Shown in pieces: positions 1 to 8,587 of a DNA stretch of 64,000 bases (position 1 is the stretch's first letter; every line of letters begins with the position of its first letter). Origin of the DNA: Sanguibacter suaedae (GTDB taxonomy: Bacteria; Actinomycetota; Actinomycetes; Actinomycetales; Cellulomonadaceae); NCBI RefSeq assembly GCF_016342785.1, contig NZ_JAEINH010000004.1:62001-126000 (forward strand), written 5' to 3'. The translations under genes and the position numbers were made by a program. The notes beneath the pieces are model-generated. The model did not search any database. It saw only the letters and a list, made by a program, of their open reading frames with translations, and had not been told where the DNA came from.

Positions 1-178
1 CGACGGCCTCCAGCGGACGTCCAACGAGCTCGCGGTCCGCGCAGTCACCGGTGACCTCGACGACGTCCACGACTACACGATCGCCTCCAGCCAGGCGAAG
101 GCCACCCTCGAGCTCACCGCGGCCGTGCGCAACAAGGCCGTCGACGCGTTCACCGAGATCATGAGGATGCAGGCCTGA
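1..178 (+). CDS. fliE: Flagellar hook-basal body protein FliE (C-terminal part)
   Basis: The last 58 codons of a gene entering from the left edge read in frame from base 2 and end in TGA at 176-178. The tail (SSQAKATLELTAAVRNKAVD, then FTEIMRMQA) is the conserved C-terminus of FliE, the small adaptor that joins the MS ring to the rod. The stop overlaps the fliF start by one base (TGATG), so the two are translationally coupled. The N-terminal half lies outside the window. Confidence 0.93.
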   Translation, partial: DGLQRTSNELAVRAVTGDLDDVHDYTIASSQAKATLELTAAVRNKAVDAFTEIMRMQA

Positions 179-1779
179 TGCCGCAGCAGATCAGCTCCGC
201 GTTCGGCCGCCTGCTGGCGTCCGTCCGAGAGTTCACCGTCGCCCAGCGCACCCTGGCCCTCATCGGCGCCGCGGTGCTCGTCCTCGGGCTCGTCGCGCTC
301 TCCACATGGATGACCCGCCCCCAGTTCTCCCCGCTGTACACGGACCTCGCGCCGGCCGACGCCAGCGCCATCGTCGACCAGCTCACCACCGAGGGTGTCG
401 TCTACGAGCTCACCAACGGCGGCACGACCGTCATGGTCCCCACCGACCGCGTCTACGACATGCGCCTCAAGGTCGCGGCGAGCGGCGTGTCGCCCACGGC
501 CGACGGCGGGTACTCGCTGCTCGACGACATGGGCATGACCTCCTCGGAGTTCCAGCAGGACGTCACGTACAAGCGGGCCCTCGAGGGCGAGATCGCCGCG
601 ACCATCTCCGCCATGAGCGGTGTGGAGCTCGCGACCGTCAAGCTCGCGATGCCCGAGGAGACCGTCTTCGTCGCCGAGACCGCGGACCCCACCGCGTCCG
701 TCTTCGTCCAGACCAAGTCGGGCGTGTCCCTCACCGAGGACCAGGTCCAGTCGATCGTCCACCTCGTGTCCGCGAGCGTCGAGGGCATGGCCACCACGGA
801 CGTGGCCGTCATCGACTCCACCGGAACCGTCCTCTCCGCCGTCGGCGGGGCGGGCGCCGCGGGGACGTCGTCCAACAAGCAGACCCTCGCCTACGAGGAG
901 CGCGTCGCGCAGTCCATCCAGTCGATGCTCGACCCGATCGTCGGGCCCGGCAGGGCCGTGGTGTCCGTCACCGCGGACCTCGACTACGACGCCACGGAGC
1001 GCACGGAGGAGGTCTTCGAGGCCCCCGAGGACGTGCCCGCCCTCACCGAGCGCAGCACCGTCGAGGAGTACACCGGCAACGGCAACGCCGCGACCGGCGT
1101 CCTCGGTCCGGACAACATCGCCGTCCCGGCGAACGGGGCCAACGGCACCGGCGAGTACCGCAACGAGACCAGCGAGTCCAACAACGCCGTGAACAAGGTC
1201 ACCGAGCACACGGTGACCGCCCCCGGGACGGTGCGCCGCCAGTCGGTGTCCGTCGCCGTCGACCAGGCCGCGGCCGGCGCGGTGAACATGGCCGAGCTCG
1301 AGGCGATGGTCGCCGCAGCGGCGGGCATCGACGCCGAGCGCGGTGACGTCGTCACCGTCGCCCGCCTCGCCTTCGACACCGCCGGTGCCGAGGCCGCGCA
1401 GACCGCCCTCGAGGAGGCCGCCGCGATCGAGGCCGAGCAGGCTGCCGCCGACCGCATGCGCATGATGATCATCACCGGCGGGGTGCTCCTGGCGCTCATC
1501 GTCCTCGCGATCATCATCGCCCGCAGCCGCCGCAAGAAGGAGGACCCGCGCGAGACCCTCGACCTCGGCGAGCTCCAGCTCCTCGAGGAGGCCCGCGCGC
1601 TGCAGGCCGCCGAGGCCGCCGCCGACCAGCTCCCCGAGCTGCCGCAGGCCGTCGAGGGCCCCACCGACGAGCAGCTGGCCATCGAGCGCAAGCGCAGCGA
1701 CGTCGCCGACCTCGTCGACGAGCAGCCGGAGCAGGTCGCCGAGCTCCTCCGCGGCTGGATGGGGGCTGGTTCCCGATGA
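178..1779 (+). CDS. fliF: Flagellar MS-ring protein FliF
   Basis: Protein of 533 residues, the usual FliF length. A transmembrane helix lies at about residues 25-43 and a second at about 429-448. Between them is the ring-building region, including the YscJ-like segment near residues 48-220 (QFSPLYTDLAPADASAIV and following). The cytoplasmic tail ends in the acidic segment DVADLVDEQPEQVAELLRGW, which is the part of FliF that binds FliG. It forms the MS ring in the membrane, the base on which the motor and export gate are built. The ATG overlaps the fliE stop, and the end overlaps fliG by ATGA. Confidence 0.97.
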   Translation: MPQQISSAFGRLLASVREFTVAQRTLALIGAAVLVLGLVALSTWMTRPQFSPLYTDLAPADASAIVDQLTTEGVVYELTNGGTTVMVPTDRVYDMRLKVAASGVSPTADGGYSLLDDMGMTSSEFQQDVTYKRALEGEIAATISAMSGVELATVKLAMPEETVFVAETADPTASVFVQTKSGVSLTEDQVQSIVHLVSASVEGMATTDVAVIDSTGTVLSAVGGAGAAGTSSNKQTLAYEERVAQSIQSMLDPIVGPGRAVVSVTADLDYDATERTEEVFEAPEDVPALTERSTVEEYTGNGNAATGVLGPDNIAVPANGANGTGEYRNETSESNNAVNKVTEHTVTAPGTVRRQSVSVAVDQAAAGAVNMAELEAMVAAAAGIDAERGDVVTVARLAFDTAGAEAAQTALEEAAAIEAEQAAADRMRMMIITGGVLLALIVLAIIIARSRRKKEDPRETLDLGELQLLEEARALQAAEAAADQLPELPQAVEGPTDEQLAIERKRSDVADLVDEQPEQVAELLRGWMGAGSR

Positions 1780-2795
1780 CCACCGCAACCGCGACCCTCA
1801 CCGGGACCCAGAAGGCCGCCCTGGTCCTCATGCAGATCGGCCGCGACCGCGCCGCCCGCGTCATGTCGCAGCTCGACGAGGTCACCATCGAGGAGCTCAC
1901 CGCGGAGATCCTCCGCATGGAGCGCGTCGACCGTGCCGTCGCCGACGAGGTCATGGAGGAGTTCCACGCCGTGACCATCGGCGGTGGCTCGGCCGTCAGC
2001 AACGGCGGGCTCGGGTACGCCCAGCAGCTCCTCGAGGCGTCCATGGGAGTCGAGCGCGCCCAGAGCATGCTCGACCGCCTCGCCACGAGCATGGCCGGCC
2101 AGCCCTTCGAGTTCCTCCAGCAGGCCGACGCCCGACAGGTGCTCGCGCTCCTGTCGGGGGAGCACCCCCAGACGGTCGCACTCGTCCTCGCCCACCTGCG
2201 CCCCGAGCACGCGTCGGCCATCATGGCCGGCCTGTCCGGGACCGTGCAGGCCGAGGTCGCCCACCGCATCGCCCTCATGGAGCGCGCCGCCCCCGACGTG
2301 GTGAGCGTCGTCGCCGAGTCGCTCCAGCGCAAGGCGTCCACCGTCCTCACCCCGCGCGAGACCTCCGCCATCGGTGGTGTCGACCCCCTCGTCGAGATCA
2401 TCAACCGCGCCGACCCCGGCACGGAGAAGCTCATCCTCGAGGGCCTCGAGGCCCGCGACAGCGAGCTCGCCGAAGAGGTCCGCAGCCGCATGTTCGTCTT
2501 CGGCGACATCGTGCTCCTCGAGGACCGCGCCCTGCAGCTGGTGCTGCGCGGTGTCGAGTCCGCGTCCCTCGCCCTGGCCCTCAAGGGCGCCGGCGTGGGG
2601 GAGCGCGACGCCATCATGCGCAACCTCTCCGAGCGTGCCAGCGAGAACCTCACCGAGGAGATCGACATGCTCGGCGCGGTCCGCATGTCTCAGGTGGAGG
2701 AGGCCCGCTCGGGCATCGTCCAGGTCATCCGCCGTCTCGAGGAGAGCGGCCAGATCGTCATCCGACGGGACGGGGAGGACGAGTATGTCGACTGA
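1776..2795 (+). CDS. fliG: Flagellar motor switch protein FliG
   Basis: Protein of 339 residues with the three-part FliG layout. The N-terminal domain (ALVLMQIGRDRAARVMSQL) binds FliF. The middle domain has the EHPQTVALVLAHL motif at about residue 129, which contacts FliM. The C-terminal domain (MFVFGDIVLLEDRALQLVL and following) carries the charged torque helix that meets the MotA stator. It is the rotor protein that turns ion flow into rotation and sets direction with FliM and FliN. It starts at an ATGA overlap with fliF, and fliH begins inside its last codons. Confidence 0.97.
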   Translation: MTTATATLTGTQKAALVLMQIGRDRAARVMSQLDEVTIEELTAEILRMERVDRAVADEVMEEFHAVTIGGGSAVSNGGLGYAQQLLEASMGVERAQSMLDRLATSMAGQPFEFLQQADARQVLALLSGEHPQTVALVLAHLRPEHASAIMAGLSGTVQAEVAHRIALMERAAPDVVSVVAESLQRKASTVLTPRETSAIGGVDPLVEIINRADPGTEKLILEGLEARDSELAEEVRSRMFVFGDIVLLEDRALQLVLRGVESASLALALKGAGVGERDAIMRNLSERASENLTEEIDMLGAVRMSQVEEARSGIVQVIRRLEESGQIVIRRDGEDEYVD

Positions 2796-3444
2796 CACCT
2801 CGACCCAGGGCTCGCACGCGTTCGGTGCGACCCGCCTCACGGTCGTCACCGACGGCCGGGTCCGCGACACCCAGGACCGGGCGCGCGTCGCCGGGTACGC
2901 CGAGGGCTTCGCCGCGGGCAGCCGTGCCGCGGCCGAGAGCACCCGGCTCCTCCACGAGCGTCTGCGCTCCGAGGCGGCGGCCGCCCAGGCCGCCCGCACC
3001 GCGGAGCTCCGCGGTGCCGTCGCCGCGCTCGAGAGCGCTGCGCAGGCCGCCGCGGCCCGCGTGGTCCCCGTCGTCGACGAGGCCAGGGAGCTCCTCTACT
3101 CGCGGGCGTTCGACCTCGCCCGGGCGATCGTCGGCCACGAGCTGTCCGACACCCAGGCGTCCGCCCGCTCCGCCCTGGCGCGCGCCCTCGACGTCCCCCA
3201 CGAGATCGCGGTCCAGACCGTGCGGCTCAACCCCGCCGACCTCGCCGCGCTCACCACCGCCGGCCCACCCGCCGAGGCACGCGGCGTCGAGCTCGTCGCC
3301 GACCCGACCCTCGCACCCGGCGACGCCGTGAGCACCTTCGACGGCGGCTTCCTCGACGCCCGCGTCGAGACCGCCTTCTCGCGGGCCCTCGCCGCCCTCG
3401 CCGCCGGCCCCGTCCTCACCCTGAGCCACGGAGGTGCCGCATGA
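2785..3444 (+). CDS. fliH: Flagellar assembly protein FliH
   Basis: Protein of 219 residues starting at the ATG at 2785, which overlaps the fliG end by 11 bases. The open frame extends further upstream, but the MSTDTSTQG start fits the operon packing. The N-terminal half is an alanine- and arginine-rich helix (GYAEGFAAGSRAAAESTRLL and onward), as in the FliH/V-ATPase E-subunit family. The C-terminal half (YSRAFDLARAIVGHELSD) is the globular FliI-binding part. FliH holds and restrains the FliI ATPase at the export gate. Identity rests on this layout and on its place between fliG and fliI, since the family is poorly conserved. Confidence 0.88.
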   Translation: MSTDTSTQGSHAFGATRLTVVTDGRVRDTQDRARVAGYAEGFAAGSRAAAESTRLLHERLRSEAAAAQAARTAELRGAVAALESAAQAAAARVVPVVDEARELLYSRAFDLARAIVGHELSDTQASARSALARALDVPHEIAVQTVRLNPADLAALTTAGPPAEARGVELVADPTLAPGDAVSTFDGGFLDARVETAFSRALAALAAGPVLTLSHGGAA

Positions 3445-4760
3445 CCGCCCTCACCGACGCCTGGACCGGCGTCCTGCGCGCCGCCGCCCCCGAGAGGGTC
3501 GGTCAGGTCCGGGCCGCCGTCGGGCTGTCCGTCGACGTCGTGGGCCTCGACTGCGCCCTCGGTGACGTCGTGACCCTCGGCGACCCCCAGCAGGACATGT
3601 TCGCCGAGGTCGTCGCCGTCGACGGCGGCACCGCCCGGTGCATGCCCCTCGGCGTCCTCCAGGGCGTGCGACCCGGCCTCGCGGTCCGCGCCACCGGCGG
3701 GTCCATGCGCGTCCCGGTGGGGGCCGGCCTCCTCGGCCGCGTCATCGACGGACTCGGCCGTCCCCTCGACGGCAAGGGTCCGCTGGAGGCCACGACGCTC
3801 GTCCCGCTCGAGGGCCGCGCGCCGCACCCGCTGGAGCGCCAGCGCGTCGCAGCTCCCCTGAGCCTCGGGGTGCGCACCCTCGACACCCTGACCACCGTCG
3901 GCCGCGGGCAGCGCATGGGCCTGTTCGCCGGGTCCGGCGTCGGCAAGTCGACGCTCCTGTCGATGATCGCCCGCGGCACCGAGGCGCAGATCTCCGTCAT
4001 CGCCCTCGTGGGCGAGCGAGGCCGTGAGGTCCGCGAGTTCCTCGAGGACGACCTCGGCCCCGAGGGTCTCGCCCGGTCCGTCGTCGTCGTCGCCACGTCC
4101 GACGAGCCCGCCCTCGTCCGGCTGCGCGCCGCCTTCGTGGCCACGCGCATCGCGGAGCACTTCCGCGAGGCCGCGCAGGACGTCCTCCTCATGATGGACT
4201 CCCTCACCCGCGTCGCCATGGCGCAGCGGGAGATCGGCCTGTCCGTCGGAGAGCCCCCCGCGACCCGCGGGTACCCGCCCTCGACGTTCTCCCTGCTCGC
4301 CGAGCTCCTCGAGCGGGCCGGCACCTCGGCCCGCGGCTCCGTCACGGGCATCTACACCGTCCTCGTCGACGGTGACGACCACAACGAGCCCATCGCGGAC
4401 GCGGCGCGGTCCATCCTCGACGGGCACGTGGTCCTCGACCGCAGGCTCGCCGTCGCCGGCCACTTCCCGAGCATCGACGCCCTCGGCTCCATCTCCCGTG
4501 TGGCGAGCCGGGTGACCTCACCCGAGCAGCGCCAGGACGCCACGACGCTCCGCAAGGTCATGGCCGCGCGCCGCTCCGTCCAGGACCTCGTGGACGTCGG
4601 CGCGTACGTCGCCGGGTCCAACCCCCTCGTCGACGCCGCCCTCGCGAACCAGGGCCGGATCGACGCGTTCCTCCAGCAGGGCGTCGACGAGGCCGCGGCT
4701 CCCGAGCAGTCGTGGGCCAGCCTGCGCGCCCTCGTCGGCGGTCTGGGCGTGGCCGCATGA
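3441..4760 (+). CDS. fliI: Flagellum-specific export ATPase FliI
   Basis: Protein of 439 residues, the standard length. The Walker A motif GSGVGKST is at 164-171, and the Walker B region VLLMMDSLTRVA is near 250. The family motif QREIGLSVGEPPATRGYPPS follows it. FliI is the hexameric ATPase related to the F1 beta subunit that powers and orders type III export of rod, hook and filament subunits. Overlaps by ATGA with fliH before it and fliJ after it point to one translationally coupled unit. Confidence 0.98.
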   Translation: MTALTDAWTGVLRAAAPERVGQVRAAVGLSVDVVGLDCALGDVVTLGDPQQDMFAEVVAVDGGTARCMPLGVLQGVRPGLAVRATGGSMRVPVGAGLLGRVIDGLGRPLDGKGPLEATTLVPLEGRAPHPLERQRVAAPLSLGVRTLDTLTTVGRGQRMGLFAGSGVGKSTLLSMIARGTEAQISVIALVGERGREVREFLEDDLGPEGLARSVVVVATSDEPALVRLRAAFVATRIAEHFREAAQDVLLMMDSLTRVAMAQREIGLSVGEPPATRGYPPSTFSLLAELLERAGTSARGSVTGIYTVLVDGDDHNEPIADAARSILDGHVVLDRRLAVAGHFPSIDALGSISRVASRVTSPEQRQDATTLRKVMAARRSVQDLVDVGAYVAGSNPLVDAALANQGRIDAFLQQGVDEAAAPEQSWASLRALVGGLGVAA

Positions 4761-5200
4761 GCCCCACCTTCCCGCTCGGCGGGCTCCTGCGGTTCCGCAA
4801 GCTCCAGGAGGAGCAGGCCGCCGCCGACCTGGCCCGCGCCAACGCCGACCGGTGGCGCGCCGAGGCACGGCGCGCGATCGCGACGAACGAGCTGGCCGCC
4901 CACGAGCTCGCCACGAACGTCGACGTCGGCACCTGGCGCAAGTCCATCGCGACCCGTTCCGCCCTGCGCGGCATGGTCACGGAGGCCGCCGCGGCCACCG
5001 TCACCGCCATGACCGACGTGCAGCGCAGCGAGCTCGCCTGGTCCGACGCCCGCCGACGCTCCGTCCCCCTGGAGAAGCTCGCCGAGAAGCACCTCGTCCG
5101 GGAGTCCGTCGAGGACCTCCGCCAGGAGCAGATCGTCCTCGACGAGGTCGCCACCCGCCGCTCGCAGCGCGGGGCGTTCCGCCCGGACGACGTCGCATGA
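4757..5200 (+). CDS. fliJ: Flagellar export chaperone/stalk protein FliJ
   Basis: Protein of 147 residues starting at the ATGA overlap with fliI; an in-frame start 45 bases upstream would lie inside fliI and is less likely. It begins FPLGGLLRFRKLQEEQAAAD, the typical FliJ opening, and is predicted to be almost entirely coiled coil with a conserved basic/acidic tail (EKLAEKHLVRESVEDLRQEQ). FliJ acts as the central stalk of the FliH-FliI ATPase and as a chaperone-escort factor. Confidence 0.88.
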   Translation: MSPTFPLGGLLRFRKLQEEQAAADLARANADRWRAEARRAIATNELAAHELATNVDVGTWRKSIATRSALRGMVTEAAAATVTAMTDVQRSELAWSDARRRSVPLEKLAEKHLVRESVEDLRQEQIVLDEVATRRSQRGAFRPDDVA

Positions 5201-5277
5201 CGCCGCACGGCACACCGGCAGCACCGGCCCGCCCAGCACGCCCCACGACCGCCCGACGCCACGGAGACGCAGCATGA
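5197..5277 (+). CDS. 26-residue linker ORF between fliJ and fliK
   Basis: An ATG at 5197 overlaps the fliJ stop (ATGA) and runs 26 codons to a TGA at 5275-5277, which itself overlaps the fliK ATG at 5274. The product would be MTPHGTPAAPARPARPTTAR followed by RHGDAA, basic and proline/alanine-rich, with no recognisable family. The double ATGA overlap copies the coupling used by every neighbour, so ribosomes may pass from fliJ to fliK through it. It could equally be chance in a 73-base gap. No function can be assigned. Confidence 0.3.
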   Translation: MTPHGTPAAPARPARPTTARRHGDAA

Positions 5278-6686
5278 GCCAGATGATCGCCGCACCGCGG
5301 ACGCCCGACGCCACCGGCGTCCAGGGCGCGCCCCGTGCGCAGCGCGCCCCCGGGAAGGACGCCGGCCACGACCAGTTCGCCCGGACCCTCGAGCGCGAGA
5401 CCACCCCGGGGCGCCCCGCCCGCGACGACGCACGCAGCGACCGCCCCCGGTCCGCGGACGCCCAGCACGCGCGCCCCGTCGAGCGTCCCCGCCACACCGA
5501 CCGGGGACGGTCCACCGACCGTGCCCCCGAGGGCGCGGCGACGACCCCGGACACCCCCGTGACCGAGCAGTCCGCCCCGGCCGACGGCGCCGCCCTCCAG
5601 CAGGGCGCGTTCATCGCGCTCCTGTCCGACGCCCGGGTCGCCGCGGACGCCACCGCCGGTCAGCCGACGGACGTGACCGCCGCACCGGCGGTCACCCAGG
5701 CCGACGCCGGTGACACGCTCGTCGCCGGGACGACGGCCGCCCCGGTGGACGGTGCGCTCGCGACGGCCACCGCGGGCGTCGAGGCGGCGACGCTCGCCGC
5801 TGGTGCCCCGGCGGCACCCGCCGGCACGTCCGCTCCCGTCGCACCCGCCGCGGCGGGAGAGCTCACGACGCCGGGTGCCCCGAGCACGGTGCGGGCCGAC
5901 GCGTCCGCACCGGCGACCACCGTCCCGCTCGACGGCCGGTCCGCGCTGCCTGCACCGACCGCCCCGATCGTCGTCGAGGGGTCCACCGTCACGGTGACCT
6001 CGACGCGCGACGCGTCACCCGCCGCCGTCGTGCAGACCGCCGCGGCACCTGCGGCGCAGCAGCAGACCGGGGCGGGCGACGGCCAGCAGCTCGGTGCGGG
6101 GACACCCGCGCCCGGCGTCGTCCCGACCGCCGCCCCTCAGCCCACCGCCCCCGCGGCGGCGCCGTTCGCCCAGGCACTCGAGGCCGTCGCCGCCCCGGAG
6201 CGGACCGCGGCCCCGCAGGCTGCGCCCGCCCCGCAGCAGGCGCCGACGCTCGCCGACCAGGTGCGCGGCCCCCTCGTGGCGCTGCGGACCGCACCCCAGG
6301 GCGAGCACACGCTCACCATCCGGGTGGACCCCGAGTCCCTCGGGCCCGTCCAGGTCCGCGCGCACATCGGTGCCGACGGCATCCGCATCGAGCTCCTCGG
6401 GGCGACCGACGCCGGGCGCGACGGGCTCCGCGGGCTCCTCACCGACCTGCGCCGTGACCTCGCCGCCACCGGCATGAACGCGTCCCTCACGCTCGGCTCC
6501 GACACGCCGGGCCAGCAGGGACGCACCGCGGGCGACGCCGGTGGCGACACCCCGCGCGGCACGGGCCGCAGCACCGGCGGGGGAGCCGACGGCACCCCGG
6601 CCGACGAGACACCGGCCACCGGCCCCGACAGCTCACCCCTGACCCACCCCGCCGACGGCGCACGCCGCGTCGACGTGCTCACCTGA
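5274..6686 (+). CDS. fliK: Flagellar hook-length control protein FliK
   Basis: Protein of 470 residues. Residues 1-330 are low-complexity, rich in alanine, proline and threonine, as expected for the molecular-ruler part. The C-terminal domain (LVALRTAPQGEHTLTIRVDP, then ESLGPVQVRAHIGADGIRIE) is the conserved Flg_hook domain (FlhB-interacting, switch-triggering). FliK is secreted during hook growth and switches FlhB specificity from hook to filament export. Its position before flgD and flgE is the classic one. Confidence 0.93.
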   Translation: MSQMIAAPRTPDATGVQGAPRAQRAPGKDAGHDQFARTLERETTPGRPARDDARSDRPRSADAQHARPVERPRHTDRGRSTDRAPEGAATTPDTPVTEQSAPADGAALQQGAFIALLSDARVAADATAGQPTDVTAAPAVTQADAGDTLVAGTTAAPVDGALATATAGVEAATLAAGAPAAPAGTSAPVAPAAAGELTTPGAPSTVRADASAPATTVPLDGRSALPAPTAPIVVEGSTVTVTSTRDASPAAVVQTAAAPAAQQQTGAGDGQQLGAGTPAPGVVPTAAPQPTAPAAAPFAQALEAVAAPERTAAPQAAPAPQQAPTLADQVRGPLVALRTAPQGEHTLTIRVDPESLGPVQVRAHIGADGIRIELLGATDAGRDGLRGLLTDLRRDLAATGMNASLTLGSDTPGQQGRTAGDAGGDTPRGTGRSTGGGADGTPADETPATGPDSSPLTHPADGARRVDVLT

Positions 6687-6699
6687 GGACGGACCAGAA

Positions 6700-7170
6700 A
6701 TGACCGTAGACGCCACGACCGCCACCGGCGGCACCGGCCTGTACACGAGCACGACCGCCACGTCGGACGCCAAGAAGGAGCTCGACAACGAGACGTTCCT
6801 GACGCTCCTCGTCGCGCAGCTCAAGTACCAGGACCCCAGCTCGCCCATGGACACCACGCAGATGATGGCGCAGACCACCCAGCTCGCGTCCATGGAGCAG
6901 CTCACCACGCTCACCACGACCATGAGCGAGAGCTTCGCCCTGCAGATGCGTGTCGCCGCGGCGAACCTCATCGGCCAGGAGGTCACCTACACGAACGCCG
7001 AGGGGGAGACCGTCACCGGTGTCGCGTCCTCGGTGTCCTACAAGAACTCGGTCCCCTCGGTGACCGTCGACGGCGAGGACGTCGTGCTCGACGCCATCTC
7101 CACCGTCAAGCAGCCCGCCTCGACCACCACCGCACCCGCCGGCGCCACCGCGCCCACCACAGCCGCCTAG
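6700..7170 (+). CDS. flgD: Flagellar hook-capping/scaffold protein FlgD
   Basis: Protein of 156 residues, a short FlgD. The N-terminal export and cap region has the family motif ETFLTLLVAQLKYQDPSSPM, followed by DTTQMMAQTTQLASMEQL. The middle segment GQEVTYTNAEGETVTGVASS matches the FlgD Tudor-like part. FlgD caps the growing hook and is discarded afterwards. It begins 13 bases after fliK, with GAGGAC upstream as a ribosome binding site, and lies directly before flgE. Confidence 0.95.
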   Translation: MTVDATTATGGTGLYTSTTATSDAKKELDNETFLTLLVAQLKYQDPSSPMDTTQMMAQTTQLASMEQLTTLTTTMSESFALQMRVAAANLIGQEVTYTNAEGETVTGVASSVSYKNSVPSVTVDGEDVVLDAISTVKQPASTTTAPAGATAPTTAA

Positions 7171-7194
7171 CCCGAACCCCCGAAGGGATCCACC

Positions 7195-8361
7195 ATGCTC
7201 CGCTCGCTCTTCGCAGGAATCTCCGGACTCCGCTCGCACCAGACCATGCTCGACGTCACCGGCAACAACATCGCCAACGTCAACACCACCGGGTTCAAGG
7301 CCTCCCAGACCCAGTTCAAGGACACCCTCAGCCAGGTCATCACCAACGCCGGTGGTGCCCAGGCCGGCGTCGGTGGCACCAACCCCGCGCAGGTGGGGCT
7401 CGGCGTCCAGGTCGGTGGCATCACGACCAACTTCCAGCAGGGCGCCTCCCAGGTGACCAACCGCAGCACCGACATGATGATCTCCGGTGACGGGTTCTTC
7501 GTGGTGAGCAAGAACGGCCAGGACTTCTACACCCGCTCCGGCGCGTTCGACTTCGACGCCAACGGCAACCTCGTCACCGGCGAGGGAGCCCTCGTCCAGG
7601 GGTGGGCCGCCGTCGACGGTGCGGTGAACCCCAACGGGCCGCTCGTCGACCTCCGCCTGCCCACCACGGTCCTCAACGGGGCCGAGGCGACGAGCTCCGT
7701 GACCTTCGGGGGGAACCTGCCGTCCGACGCCGCCAACGGCACGACGCTCAACCGTGACGTCAAGGTCTACGACGCCCTCGGTAACGAGCGGGTCTCCACC
7801 CTGAGCTTCACCAAGAACGGCGCCGCGTGGGACCTCACGGTCGACGGCACCGCGTCCGGCCAGGTGACCTTCGGTGCGGACGGCGCCATCGCGACCCCCG
7901 CCGGGAACGTCACCGTCGCGGGCATCGCCTACGACCTCTCCGACGTCACCGGGTTCGCCAAGCTCGACAACATCGAGAAGGCCACCTCGAACGGCCAGCA
8001 GGCCGGCACGCTCCAGTCGTTCACCATCAACGCCGACGGCACCATCCTCGGGGCGTTCTCCAACGGGCTCAAGACCCCGGTGGGGCGCATCGCGCTGAGC
8101 ACCTTCGCCAACCCGGTGGGCCTCGAGAAGGCCGGCGGGTCGCTCTACTCGACCACCGTGAACTCCGGCGACGCCCAGATCGGCGCAGCGGGCGCCGGCG
8201 GCCGCGGCACCCTCGTCGGCGGGGCCCTCGAGATGTCCAACGTGGACCTCTCCCAGGAGTTCACCAACCTCATCATCGCCCAGCGCGGCTTCCAGGCGAA
8301 CTCCCGCGTCATCACCACCTCCGACGAGATGCTCCAAGAGCTCGTCAACCTCAAGCGCTGA
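7195..8361 (+). CDS. flgE: Flagellar hook protein FlgE
   Basis: Protein of 388 residues. The N-terminus MLRSLFAGISGLRSHQTMLD, then VTGNNIANVNTTGFK, is the rod/hook-family D0 motif. The C-terminus SNVDLSQEFTNLIIAQRGFQ, then ANSRVITTSDEML, is the matching partner coil. The central D1 region has the FlgE-type GDGFFVV and TRSGAFDFDANGNLV motifs. It polymerises into the universal joint outside the cell. This is the last gene of the first flagellar segment and is followed by strong hairpins. Confidence 0.97.
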   Translation: MLRSLFAGISGLRSHQTMLDVTGNNIANVNTTGFKASQTQFKDTLSQVITNAGGAQAGVGGTNPAQVGLGVQVGGITTNFQQGASQVTNRSTDMMISGDGFFVVSKNGQDFYTRSGAFDFDANGNLVTGEGALVQGWAAVDGAVNPNGPLVDLRLPTTVLNGAEATSSVTFGGNLPSDAANGTTLNRDVKVYDALGNERVSTLSFTKNGAAWDLTVDGTASGQVTFGADGAIATPAGNVTVAGIAYDLSDVTGFAKLDNIEKATSNGQQAGTLQSFTINADGTILGAFSNGLKTPVGRIALSTFANPVGLEKAGGSLYSTTVNSGDAQIGAAGAGGRGTLVGGALEMSNVDLSQEFTNLIIAQRGFQANSRVITTSDEMLQELVNLKR

Positions 8362-8392
8362 CGTCGCGGCCCCTGCCGCACCCCGAGCGTGA

Positions 8393-8498
8393 CCCAGGGC
8401 CACGTGCGCTCCCGCACGTGGCCCTGGGCACGCCCGGGGGCCTCCCGCGCGCCCTCCCCAGGGCGCGCAGGTGGCGCTCTTCACCTGCCGCCACCTGC
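8393..8498 (+). terminator. Three tandem hairpins after flgE
   Basis: Reading the gap base by base gives three stems. The first is a perfect 16-bp stem, 8393-8408 with 8413-8428, loop CTCC. The second is a perfect 9-bp stem, 8447-8455 with 8460-8468, loop CCCC. The third is a perfect 10-bp stem, 8467-8476 with 8489-8498. There is no T-tract, as is common for actinobacterial terminators. They separate flgE from the next promoter. The second and third stems share two bases, so they may be alternative structures. Confidence 0.75.
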
Positions 8499-8506
8499 GG
8501 CGAAGC

Positions 8507-8534
8507 CTCATACCGGGGCCCACCCCGCCGAAGG
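8507..8534 (+). promoter_or_regulatory. Sigma28/WhiG-like promoter before flbD
   Basis: CTCATACC (8507-8514), a 12-base spacer, then GCCGAAGG (8527-8534). The right box resembles the GCCGATAA -10 of flagellar/WhiG sigma factors. The same layout recurs at 11271, 20376, 23315 and 26816, each in a gap before a motility gene. It lies about 54 bases before the flbD start. Confidence 0.55.
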
Positions 8535-8587
8535 GTCCCGTGTGGGTTCATGGACGGACCCCGCACCATCCCACGGACGGATTTCCA

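Noticed and set aside
73-1788. 571-codon reverse frame opposite fliF
   Set aside because: It is a shadow of fliF: high-GC third positions keep the antisense frame open. The protein is a repetitive Gly/Arg/Asp/Leu mix with no family motif, while the + strand encodes an intact FliF.
984-2999. 671-codon reverse frame across fliF-fliG-fliH
   Set aside because: It spans three real overlapping genes on the other strand and has biased composition only.
7120-7160. Sigma28-like promoter before flgE
   Set aside because: CTCGACC and GCCGGCG occur near the flgD end, but neither box nor spacing matches the recurring motif, and flgD-flgE are closely packed.
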